From positions 41,153,524-41,217,523 of the forward strand of contig NC_080670.1 in the NCBI RefSeq assembly GCF_030247195.1: a stretch of 64,000 nt of DNA, in the 5' to 3' direction. The notes beneath the pieces are model-generated. The model had not been told where the DNA came from. It worked only from the letters and a program-made list of their open reading frames with translations, and did no database searches. Shown here piece after piece: positions 23,649-33,470 of the stretch (its first letter is position 1; every line of letters begins with the position of its first letter). The DNA is from Topomyia yanbarensis (lineage: Eukaryota; Arthropoda; Insecta; Diptera; Culicidae). The position numbers were made by a program, and so were the translations under genes.

Positions 23649-25350
23649 TATAGATATACACACTTAAAAAGAAAATATTTGATTTGTACTTCTTTCAAAA
23701 TGATAAAGATTAATTAATAAAGCATCCTGATTTTTTTATCTTATTATCCTTCCTTATGTTTTAAAACCCGATTTTTCCACCGAAAATACCTCCATATCCC
23801 TTTCATCGGAAAACAAATTCAAATATTTGCAAGCACGACTTGACAATGATTCTACATATTGCTGTAGTTGACACAATGTTTCACTATTTCCTACAATTCG
23901 TAAACACGAACAGACGATCGGCGGTAGGCGAAATCAAGTTGGTTAATCAAAATATACTACTTGTAACGTTGATTATTTCCACAGCCCGCATTACTTCCCA
24001 ATTGCCTAAAAGAGCTTTATAATTTTAATTAGCTCTAAATGTGTACTGCTTTGCCAACCCCGCTATTTCTACGCTCTCGAATCAATATTTTCACGGCACC
24101 CTCGCATAGCCTCACACCGTCAATACATTGAATCATCAATGTGCTTGCTGCTGCTCGTTTCTCATCCGCCCGAGATGCAATAAGAAAAACGAAAAATTGT
24201 ACAGCACCGCGATGCTATCGGCACGCAGCTCAGAGCCGACTCACGTGCCGATTCTACGAAGCACACGGCACACGAAGAAGCCAGAACACGAACAGGTATG
24301 TGTTCTTCTAACTTCGTGTTCGTGTTCTCGGAGAGCTCCCGTTCTTCTAACATTAACGAGAACACGTTCTTGAAGCACGCGGCACACTGGTCTTGCAAGA
24401 ACAGGCACACTTGCGTGCTTGTATAAAGAACAGCACGCGTGCTTGACGAGAACAGGAACGTGTTCTAGAACGTGTTCTAGGACATCACTGCTGTAAATTA
24501 TTGTAAAATTACTGTACTGTCATAGTGAAAATCATGGTTTTGTTACTGTACATTTCTATTCGGGATATTATGCAAAGAGTTGAGGGATAAATGTAAAAGT
24601 GACCGAATTATTAACAGAAGAGAAAGTAAAGAAAGAGAGTAACTCATTGCAGATATGAAGTTTTGAATAAACGCTCAAGAAATTTCATCAATCGATAGAA
24701 TTGAAATGTGAATGGGAAGACATTTTTTCTGCGCCAATATTTTATACATCGCTAGATCTAAAATGTGCATGCCACCATAATCTGTATAGTTCTTGAATGA
24801 TATGTTGTCAAAATGTATATGGAAAATCGCATATTTTGGTATGGTGACTGCTCTTAACGTTTGTATGGTCGAGCATGGAAAAACGACACTGGTTATGTTC
24901 GATATTATACCAGGCAATGGTTAATCTTTTGTTGAACGAACCATATTGGAAATGGGTTTTCGACGTTTGATACAATGGTTGGCATATAGCACAGATTTAT
25001 GCGGGATAATAGTTGAATTATAATGATGGAATATATCAGTAGTATTCCCATTATAGGGATCTTTAATTTGGAGAAATTGTGCCAGTTTTTCATATGTACT
25101 GATAGCGGGTGTTCTTACGAGTACACTCATATCATTTTTAAACCTGTATTGTTTCTTTCTGATTTTTAAATTAAAAAAAAACCACAAATTCAGCCAGCAA
25201 ACCCGCACACCCCTAACGATCCCTATTGTGAGTATTATATGAAAGGTTTGGAAATGGTTCCAAAGACATCTGGAATGGTATTTATTTATTTGGGAGAGGA
25301 ACAACTCAAATTTAGTTGAAATCAAACAAAGATTCTGTTGGTTTTTAACA

Positions 25351-26110
25351 GTTCGCTCTAACAAATTTATTTTTTTTTTCGTTATATTCTAGAGGTTTTA
25401 ACATTACGGTCATTCGCCTATTTTCGGGTTGGATTTACCGAGTACACTATGCCCGTCCCCTCAAGCTTATTTTGTTTCAGTAACTTAAAATGCAACCAAA
25501 AGTATTTGTCTAGGTATTTGTTGAACTAAACCAAATACATGCTTTCGAGAAACGCCCATTTCAGTTTGAAACAGTCACTCGTCAAGTTTGAAATTCAACA
25601 AAACGTTTTGTTGTTTCAAAAAGGTCTGATTCTTCTGCGTGTATAAAAACCTTGTGTAAACGTTTGAATGAAAAACCGTTGAAACACTAGCGCCACCATA
25701 ACACTGTATCCCATATAGGTTGAAGCATTTGAAGTATATCGAGCATTTTGAATTGGGTCATTAAATGAGAAAAACATCTTTTTTAAGCTGATTTTCGTAA
25801 TTACAACAATGTTTTTTTACAACTCAAGTAACGTGAAAATAAAATTTAAATTTAAAATAAAGAAATATGTTTACAGTCTTGATTTGACACTATCAGAAGC
25901 ATTTGACATATCAAATTTCACGACAAATGATGCCCTGCCAGAAAAAAAAATGAATACATGTTTTATCGCAGGATTATATTTATTTGACGCGAATTTTTAA
26001 CAAACAAACAATATCAAAACAAAGACACCATCGAAGGTATATAGCTTTTTAGTTGAACCTCCGCTAGTTGGACCATTGTCCAACTAAAAAGCATCAAAAC
26101 GAAAACATGA
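25351..26110. other. AT-rich spacer with short repeat pieces
   Basis: No supported gene. 25390-25425 carries GGTTTTAACATTACGGTCATTCGCC, related to AGGGCTTTAACCAGATGGTCATTCGCCC at 43404-43431, a dispersed repeat word. 26044-26092 is a 49-bp sequence with ends GCTTTTTAGTTG and CAACTAAAAAGC; its reverse complement matches 36329-36375. Confidence 0.45.
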
Positions 26111-26118
26111 AACATCTC

Positions 26119-26777
26119 AACGCTTTTTTTGTGAAAAGGGCGATACTTACAAATATAAATATAAGGCTTTCTTCATACATGCGAATGAGGGCTTTGAAAC
26201 GCAACAAATTAACCTAAAAATTTGGATTCTACGATATTGCTTTCTTAAACTATAGCAAAAAATACAACGGGCGAAACTGTATTTTTGTTTGTTTATTTAA
26301 AGTTTCGCCCTCCACGCTCCATGCAAACAAACAGGGCGATACTTTTTTTGCTAGCAGTTTAGAGGCGAAACTGTTTTTTTCGTATTTTTTTTAGGATTAT
26401 CAAGCTGATACCAGCTGTAAATAGTAACAATGATCGCTATTGAAAAAACCCGAACTAAATCGGTGGTGTAAAATGGTAGTTAATGTAAAAAAACGTAAGG
26501 GCGATACTTCAATGCTGATAGGTGGGACCGAAAAAGTAAACAATCGCCAAAGGGGCGATACTATCACTTTGTCAATTTCAATAGCAAAAACAAATTTTAA
26601 TTTAATAATTTCAAATACTTTATGAAGTTTTGGGTTTCGATCACTGAATCATGCAATCTAGGATGTAAAAAACACAATAGTTCTTAAATAGGAAATAAAA
26701 CCAAATCTGGAAATATTCACTGTTGATTTTCTTTGAATGGTGTCACTGTTAGTATCGCCCTTTTCAAGAAAAGCGTT
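26119..26777. promoter_or_regulatory. Cluster of GGGCGATACT decamers upstream of NELF-A
   Basis: GGGCGATACT occurs exactly at 26138, 26334, 26499 and 26553 on the plus strand and at 26751-26760 on the minus strand. The near-variant GGGCGAAACT is at 26269 (+) and 26301 (-), with a weaker GAGGCGAAACT near 26361. The outermost copies sit in a longer inverted repeat: CAACGCTTTTTTTGTGAAAAG on the left (26118 on) against a matching CAACGCTTTTCTTGAAAAG on the minus strand near 26775. It lies 265-890 bp before the NELF-A start codon. Either a cis-regulatory array or the internal repeats of a small TIR element; I cannot separate these. Confidence 0.55.
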
Positions 26778-27025
26778 GATCTCTTCCTGAGTCCTCTCCC
26801 CAGTCGAAACAACATGATGAAGTTCACCCATGATCTTACATTTGCGTTCGCGACGCGTCAAAATAAGTTTGCGTTTTGCCCCCACCGAAAAAGTGCCGCC
26901 TCTGGCAGAATGTACTCAGCGCACTCAACGGACTCTCAGCGCTGCCACTGCATAATATACTCGCACACGCATCATCATTCGCAGTACTCTTTTCTTCGCC
27001 GTCGTCGTCACAGTTTTTATTCAAG

Positions 27026-30000
27026 ATGGCGAACGTGCGGGATAGCGACATTTCCCTGTGGCTACACAATAAGCTTGGTACCTCAAACGACTCGTGGATT
27101 AGCGGTTCTATCATATCACAGCTGAACAAGGAAGTCCTACGGAACATCAAGGAGTGTTTTCCGGACCTGCAGACACAGGTGAAGCTGAAGCTGCTGCTTA
27201 GTTTCTTCCATATTCCGCGGAGGATTGTCGAAGAGGTAAGCAAAAATATGAGCCCGAGCAACTCAGCAGCGCCAGTGTATCTTATGGGGCTACCTCTCTA
27301 CACATCGGAATAATGATCGCGGTTGGGTGGTGTTAGTGAGCGGTTCCGCTGTGCGGTGGTGTGCGAGAATGTGCTCTCAAAATTTGGTTAGCGGATTGTG
27401 TATGATTGAAAGAACGAAAGAGGAATAGGATTTTCAGATGTTTGTTGTGGCATTTTCGCCGATTGTTTTGCACAATTTTTTGCTTCAGATTCGTAATTTT
27501 TGCCTCAGTTAGTTTGTATTGATACAATGCGATTCGCAAACTAGATTTGCGGATTTTTTTTGCTGCTGAAACTCAGTAAAGGTAGAGGTACTATACTTCT
27601 AATCGGAAGGAATTTGTAATATCTTGATTTGTGTTAAAAATTCCAATCAAATTGATGCATAAAATATTTCTCTTATAAAAAAGTTGGGTAATTGTTTACT
27701 TTAGCTACTTTTCCCCCTGTAAGTGGAAAACATGTTTTTCTTTCGTGAATATGCTAGTTTAGTGTTGCAGATTCATAAAAAAGAGGCGGAAAGCGAAAAA
27801 TTTTAATAATTCATTAATGAGACTAAAAGTAAGTTCTACCTACTAACCTTGCACATAGGGTTATTGTGCTCCCGAAAGTAAGGTTTTTGGCGAAGCTAGT
27901 TTAATGCGGCTACGCCGCATAGCCGAGTCCAAGGATCCGAAGCGGCGCAAAGCCGCTGAGGATCCGCTGGACGAGCCTTCCTTGTACTTGTCATCAGAAA
28001 CGCAAGCGAACCTGTGATCCACTCGTTTGCCCGGTATACTCAAACATAGGGGCTATCCCCAGTTTAAGTCCGACTGAGCGGCAGCGAAGTCGGACAGCAC
28101 CCAATTGAAACGATGTGGCGTAGCCACATTAGGCAGTGACAATAATTTAATTTTTGCCGATGAATACAATCCTATTGTTACTAAATAAAACATTGTTAAT
28201 GCCTAATGTGGCTACGCCACATCGATTTTTTCTCATGCTGTCCGACTTCGCTACCCCTCAGTCGGACTTAAACTAGGGATAGCCCCTCTGTTTGAGTATA
28301 CCGGGCAAACGAGTGGATCACAGGTTCGCTTACGTTTCCGATGACGAGTACGAGGACTACGGCTATGCGGCATAGCCGCATTAAACTAGCTTTGCCAAAA
28401 ACCTTACTTCCGGGAGCACAATAACCCTATGAACAAAGTTATTAGGTACAACTTACTTTAAAGTTAATTAATGAATTATTAAAAATTTTCGCTTTCCGCC
28501 TCATTTTTATGAATCTACAACACTAAACTAGCATATTCACGAAAGAAAAACATGTTTTCCACTTACAGGGGGAAAAGTAGCTAAAGTAAACAATTACCAA
28601 AAGTTGCACATCCTTACAGAGTTTTTTTTCTTTCAGTGGAAAACTGAACTTGAAGAGGTGATCGAAGTGGCCGGTCTCGATTCAGAACTATGGGTTTCTA
28701 TGGTGGCGGAAACGATCAAAACCTTACCAACAACCGGTTCGCTGAACACAGAAATCACCGATTACGAGGAAACGCGTCCTATATTTACCGATATGGTAAA
28801 CGAATTGCGGCGATTAGTGGTAAAAAATGCCGATCTCGGATTACTGCCACTCGAGTGTCAGTATCTCAATAAATCTGCACTGGTTTCTGTGGTAGGACAG
28901 CAGTCGACCCCGGTTAAGCATTTTACACTGAAGCGGAAACCAAAGAGCGCAAACCTGCGGGCGGAGCTTTTGCAAAAGTCGTCCGACGCGCAGAGTTGTT
29001 TGAAGAAGATTTCTGCTCCAACAGTGCCTTTGAGATCTCGAGGAATTCCACGAAAAATGACTGACACAACCCCGTTAAAGGGAATCCCGTCTCGGGTTCC
29101 AACCGGCGGCTTTCGGTCACCACCTTCATCACAAGGACAAAATAGACCAAGCCTCAGTCGGACGCCAGCCGGCCGAAAAGAAGGTGGCGTAAAATTGTTG
29201 GAAATTGGAGAACAACCATTAGGTTATGCTGCCGCCAAGAAGCGAAAGCGTGAACAAGAACGAGAAGAACAGCAGAAGAAAGCTGCAGAGCAAGCGACTG
29301 TACAGGCCACTCAGGATGTAAAACCAGTCATTGTATCTCCTACGACACCAACTGTTACCACTACTACTCCTGATTATGCCGCTGGACTAACGGCCACAAC
29401 GGTTTACAGTCAACCTGCAACACCGATGCCAGCGACAACAGGCAAAGAATCCATAGTTTCTACCGCTATTCCACCAGCGATTCAAATTCAACATCCTCCT
29501 TTGGATATAAAACAGGAGATCAAACAAGAAATCAAGCAAGAACCTGTGTTGAGCAGTACGCTACAATCCATTCCTATCGTGTCATCTACTCCCATGTTGC
29601 AAACGACAGTGCCTCCGGTGCCACCTTTGGCGTACACAACACCCCAAGCGCAAAAAATTACCATCAAATCGGAACCGAATGTTTCTGCGCCAATATCGAT
29701 TTCGAATCCCCCGTCGTTAATTCGAACAGTCACGCTCCCCACGACCACCCAAATCAAGACGCAAACTCAGCAGCTTCCGACCGTTCCGAGTACGGTACAA
29801 ATGATACAACAAAGCACGACCGGTGGTTCGTTGATTGGGGCGAAGAGCACCATTGGCGGTCCACCTAAAATAGAGATCATCTCGTCGAAGACCATTCAAC
29901 CCGGAACGATTCAGGCATCGATTCCGAAGTCGACAACGATAATTAATCAAGGTGGCAACATTTTGTTTACCACAAAGCAGGTACAGCCTAACGTAACCGC

Positions 30001-32281
30001 TGCAAACGCGGGTACGACCATAATCCAACAGAAACCGGCGCTGCAGTCTTACGTGCTTAACACCTCACCGCCCGGGAAGCAAATCAACATCCAAAGAATT
30101 ATTACGAATGCAAATGCAAACGTTACGCCTACGCTTACAACCACCATTTCACGTGCTCAACATCAACAGCAGCTGCTCCAGGCTCAACAACAGCAAAATC
30201 AACAACCAACAACACCTACTCGAATCGTTCAAATCAAGACCGCTCCCACAGTTTCCCTCAACAACAACCAGATGCTACAAAACATCCCTCCACTAATCTC
30301 CACCCAACATCCTGGATCTGGCAATCAGCCAACCATTCTCAATATTCAATCAATACAGCAGCAGCAACAACAGCAACAGCAGCAACAACAACAACAGCAA
30401 CTTCAAATTCAGCAGCAGCCAACAACCCCTCAGAAAAGAACTATAACCATTACAGCGCAGAACCCACAAAGTAACAACATGATTGCCACGTCCGTTGCTC
30501 AGATTCTGCAGCAACAGCAATTCCAACATCAGCAGCAGCAACAACAGACCGTTCAAACCACTTCGATCATGACAGGCAGTACGCAGCAACCGAAATACGC
30601 CCAGGTGGTCATGTCTCCAAATGTGAAAGGCAAAACAATTTACCTAACCAATTCATCCAACATCCCCAATGTGCTGAATCAAAAAGGAGTTATTTTACGA
30701 ACGGTAGATCCTTCTGGAAACACCGTTTATCAGCAAATTCCACTGCAAAACGTGTCAGGTCTAGGTGGTGCCACAATTCTCACCAGTGGTGGTCCTCCTG
30801 GGTTGGTGAAGTCGGAACCAGACACAAAAGCGCAGCTTAGTCAAATTCCAGCCTTGGTCCCTACCAGTTCCTTGCATCAAAATATCCCAGCCTTGACACC
30901 GGTAGTGATTCAGCCATCCCAACAGCAACAACAGCAGCAAGCAACCACTATTCCAGCACTTATCACCAACATTTCCCAGCAAGCTCAACAGCAGCATCAC
31001 CTCCAACAACAGCAGCAGCAAATTAAGACTTCCCCCCAGACGATGACCATCATCCGACCGGTCGGTAGCAATAATGTTCAAACGACGATGCTGCCCCAGG
31101 GTTTGACACTAATTCAACGACCTGGTCAGCAACCGCAACTAGTTCAAACAATTCAAGCCAATCAAGGTCAAACGCAGATGGCCATTGGACAACAGCAGCA
31201 GCAGCAGCAACAACAACAACAACCGCAAACTAGAACTATCATCACCCAGATTCCGCAACAGCAAATACAGCAACAACAACAGCACCTTCAGACACAACAG
31301 CAGCAGCATACGATACAGTTTCAGGCAGCGGGAGCACCGCGAGCAGGAGGAACCACTATTCAGTTGGTGCAGCAACCGCAGCAAGGTGAGTCGAATATTT
31401 GTTTTATTTTTTTCATTGGCTATTGCAGCTCGTTTCGCTTTACGTAATATTCGGTTTTTTTATGCCCACTTTCTTTTTTTAAACTTTCGAGAGGATCCGT
31501 ATTCTGTACCGTGTTCCGGACATTGAAATATCCTAATCTTAATTTTCCTACCACGTATTACGATCCTTGGTCTAAAATAAATATTTTTCAGATCGAATTG
31601 GCCAGCAGCAGCAACCACAGCAGTTACAGATCCAGCGGACGCAAATCGGCCAACAACAGCAACAGGGCACCACGGTCACCATTCAGCAGCAAAACGCGGT
31701 GGCAATGGGTCAACAGCAAACACAACAGCAAGGTGCTCGGAAAGGACTTTCTCTTTCGGTAAGTTTCACCCTCAAAAATCTCCTCGTTTAAAATCGTTCC
31801 TTCCCATATCTAAACGACTTTACCAATTTACAGAACAAGCATGTTATGGAAGCGCACGACATGTTCAAACGGGCCAACCGTGTGACTCGCTTGGAAAAAG
31901 CGCTCATCCTCGGTTTTATGGCCGGCTACCGGGACAATCCGCGGCCTAATCCGGAAAATGTTGTCACCATTAAGCTGAACGAGAGCCAGGTAATATCGCA
32001 CATATCGACCAACCTCACCGACAACCCTGTACCTACTGATTTCGAATTTTGTTTTGGTTTTTGCACAGGAGAAAGTCCTCCAGGCAGACGACACGCAGGC
32101 ATTGATGTTGGTGGAATCGCTGATCACGCTCGATTACAATACGGGCGAATGGAAAACGTTCCGGAAGTATCGGGAGCTTGATCCCTCCCAGCAGCACGAA
32201 ATGAGCCCCGGTACGACTGGTGGGGCGCAAGGCGCCGGTGGCCCTACGACAGCCCAGCAGCAGAATTCAGTGGTTATTTAA
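27026..32281 (+). CDS. NELF-A: Negative elongation factor A (NELF-A), 5 exons
   Basis: Coding exons: 27026-27235, 28637-31385, 31592-31758, 31834-31989 and 32069-32281. All donors are GT, all acceptors AG, and the phases close to 1164 residues. The N-terminal helical domain (MANVRDSDISLWLHNKLGTS, then the block containing LKLLLSFFHIPRRIVEE and WKTELEEVIE) is the conserved part that binds NELF-C/D. The long middle is low-complexity: a basic stretch KKRKREQERE near residue 200, KQEIKQEIKQE repeats, then many polyglutamine tracts, which are commonly longer in insects than in vertebrates. The C-terminal block FKRANRVTRLEKALILGFMAGYRDNP and YNTGEWKTFRKYREL is the family hallmark. NELF-A is the subunit of the nuclear NELF complex that stabilises promoter-proximal pausing of RNA polymerase II. 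A 912-bp foldback is inserted in intron 1, 38 bp before exon 2. Confidence 0.96.
27687..28598. mobile_element. Foldback element in NELF-A intron 1, 8-bp TSD
   Basis: The element is almost entirely a palindrome. 27687 to about 28138 pairs with about 28197 to 28598, leaving a loop of about 60 bp. Ends are GGTAATTGTTTACTTTAGC and its complement. AAAAGTTG flanks both sides (27679-27686 and 28599-28606), an 8-bp target duplication. Inside the arms are smaller stems (TGCGGCTACGCCGCATAGCCG, GGATCC...GGATCC around GCGGCGCAAAGCCGC, GATGTGGCGTAGCCACATTA). The left arm has a segment of about 50 bp that the right arm lacks. No ORF. A partial relative is at 35165-35420. Confidence 0.92.
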
Positions 32282-32517
32282 TATTTAGCATAGCGTAAAA
32301 AGCGTGATAGTAAGAAGGTAGACGGTTAAGCGATAAAGGGTGTGCGTGAGTTTGACGGATGTGTGGACGTGTTTGAGAGCGAACGGGAGAACAATTTCTC
32401 TAGTATTTATGCGTACATAGTTTACATGATTTTCTACTAAGAATAATCCTCTGTTGTTGTACTATATCAATGGCATATAGGCGAAATATGTGCAAAATCT
32501 ATATATTCATCTCATGA

Positions 32518-32523
32518 AATAAA
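32518..32523 (+). terminator. Polyadenylation signal AATAAA of NELF-A
   Basis: AATAAA at 240 bp after the NELF-A stop codon, the first canonical signal in the downstream AT-rich sequence. The sequence between stop and signal contains no ORF and is the likely 3' UTR. Confidence 0.6.
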
Positions 32524-33285
32524 ACCTATCCTGTCAAGGACATTAAGTACTGTGCTTATAGAGTATATGGCTGAAAAAAAAATACAATTGAAGGAAAACA
32601 ATTGAATTGGACACGAAATTAGTTGGAGTACAACTTGAGCAACGGTCAAAAGTTATTGCGTTGCAATTAGTATCTGTATTTTTTACAAATTTTGACAAAC
32701 ATGTTGTTAAGCAAGGTTTTTGCATTCTTGGGCCATTAACCGAACATTGTTTAGAAAATTTACGTTAGAACAGGTACAAAACATACGCTATTGAAAGTCT
32801 GCGTACGTTCGTTTTATGGCCCCCGAAAGCTAGCAACCTCCTTTAAGTAGTACACAGTACTTTTGTAGCATACAAGTAATAGTATCGTTTAGGTTTCGCT
32901 TTCTTTCTAGTTTCAGGCTAAACGATAAGCTGCATTATGCAATGTTTGACCCACGGTCGGTCATAGAATAGACTAGCCGTTTTCGGTAGGGTTATGTTCA
33001 GTGTGCCTGGACATAGCAAATGAAGCTTCTGAATCTGTAGGCTACGGAACGGAAACAAACCGCGTTCTTAGATGTAGATTCGCAACACAATAGTTTTTAT
33101 GTTAGTAAAATATTGAATAATTATGTAATTATTACTACGCTAAGAAAATAATGAAATATTATTTTATCATGCCTAGGTTGAAATACCATAAATGTGTATA
33201 TTCCAATAGCTGCATATACAGAGCATGAACATGTATCGAACTAGTGTTTTATGTTTAATTGAGAAATCTGTCGGCCTTATTTTTT
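32524..33285. other. Downstream flank of NELF-A, nothing recognised
   Basis: AT-rich with only short ORFs in all frames. I see no gene, RNA or repeat boundary here. It may include an alternative distal 3' UTR of NELF-A. Confidence 0.35.
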
Positions 33286-33289
33286 GCGG

Positions 33290-33460
33290 CGTGTGATGTG
33301 AGACGACTAAACTCACCTCACGACTTTTTCTCTCCCGGTTCTGAGAGTCGACTCGGGTGAGTTGAGATTTTGCATTGCCGTTGAATGAGCGTCTCACGTC
33401 ACCCTTCAGAATTTGGTGAGAAAAGTCACGGAGAGTGAGATGAGATTAGTCGTTGTGGCA
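33290..33460. repeat. Small inverted repeat next to the TIR element
   Basis: The left arm (about 33290-33335, GACGACTAAACTCACCTCACGACTTTTTCTC) is matched by the reverse complement of the right arm (about 33415-33460, ACGACTAATCTCATCTCAC then GTGACTTTTCTCACC). It looks like a decayed MITE of about 170 bp ending just before the next element begins. Confidence 0.6.
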
Positions 33461-33470
33461 TTATCTATTA

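Larger units (their letters stand above)
18169..24490 (+). mobile_element. hAT transposon, 8-bp TSD, long TIRs, autonomous-looking
   Basis: Ends are CAGTGATGTCCTAGAACAC and (reverse complement of the right end) CAGTGATGTCCTAGAACACG. Perfect 8-bp duplications CTGTAAAT lie at 18161-18168 and 24491-24498. The inverted repeats are unusually long: about 18169-18840 on the left pairs with about 23930-24490 on the right, the left arm carrying an extra segment of about 105 bp at 18608-18711. The arms are packed with GAACACG/CGTGTTC motifs, plausible transposase-binding subterminal repeats. A younger element occupies 19338-21234; without it this element would be about 4.4 kb. It encodes a BED-finger transposase at 21646-23648. 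Confidence 0.93.
17815..24564. mobile_element. MITE with CCCGRATAG ends, split by a hAT element
   Basis: Left end CCCGGATAGAATTTTACA, right end (reverse complement) CCCGAATAGAAATGTACAG, flanked by AT on both sides (17813-17814 and 24565-24566). Without the hAT insertion and its duplication the element is about 420 bp of AT-rich sequence with repeated TTTTACTGTA words. The related MITE at 49018-49273 has the uninterrupted sequence TAGCATATTATGC, which equals the left flank TAGCAT joined to ATTATGC; this is an empty site for the insertion and supports a 2-bp AT duplication. Confidence 0.75.
16860..25350. mobile_element. Nest of transposable elements (outer layer)
   Basis: Outer inverted-repeat element. 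17668-17814 matches the reverse complement of 24565-24665 (CTTGAGCG, ATATCTGCAATGAGTTACTCTCTTT, TTTACTTTCTCTT). Further out, 16918-17020 matches the reverse complement of 24680-24800 (TTTAGATCTAGCGAT, TAAAATATT, TTTCAATT). The left side is interrupted at 17020-17668 by a separate foldback with arms of about 260 bp. 24921-25300 is a further, reverse-oriented relative of the 17265-17420 section, itself interrupted near 25065-25215. The inner core (ATGAGTTACTCTCTTTGTTTAC) is related to the MITE at 49018-49273, which helps date the layers. Confidence 0.7.

Noticed and set aside
30350..30589. Leucine-rich minus ORFs in 28850-31400
   Set aside because: They are antisense readings of the polyglutamine codons of NELF-A.
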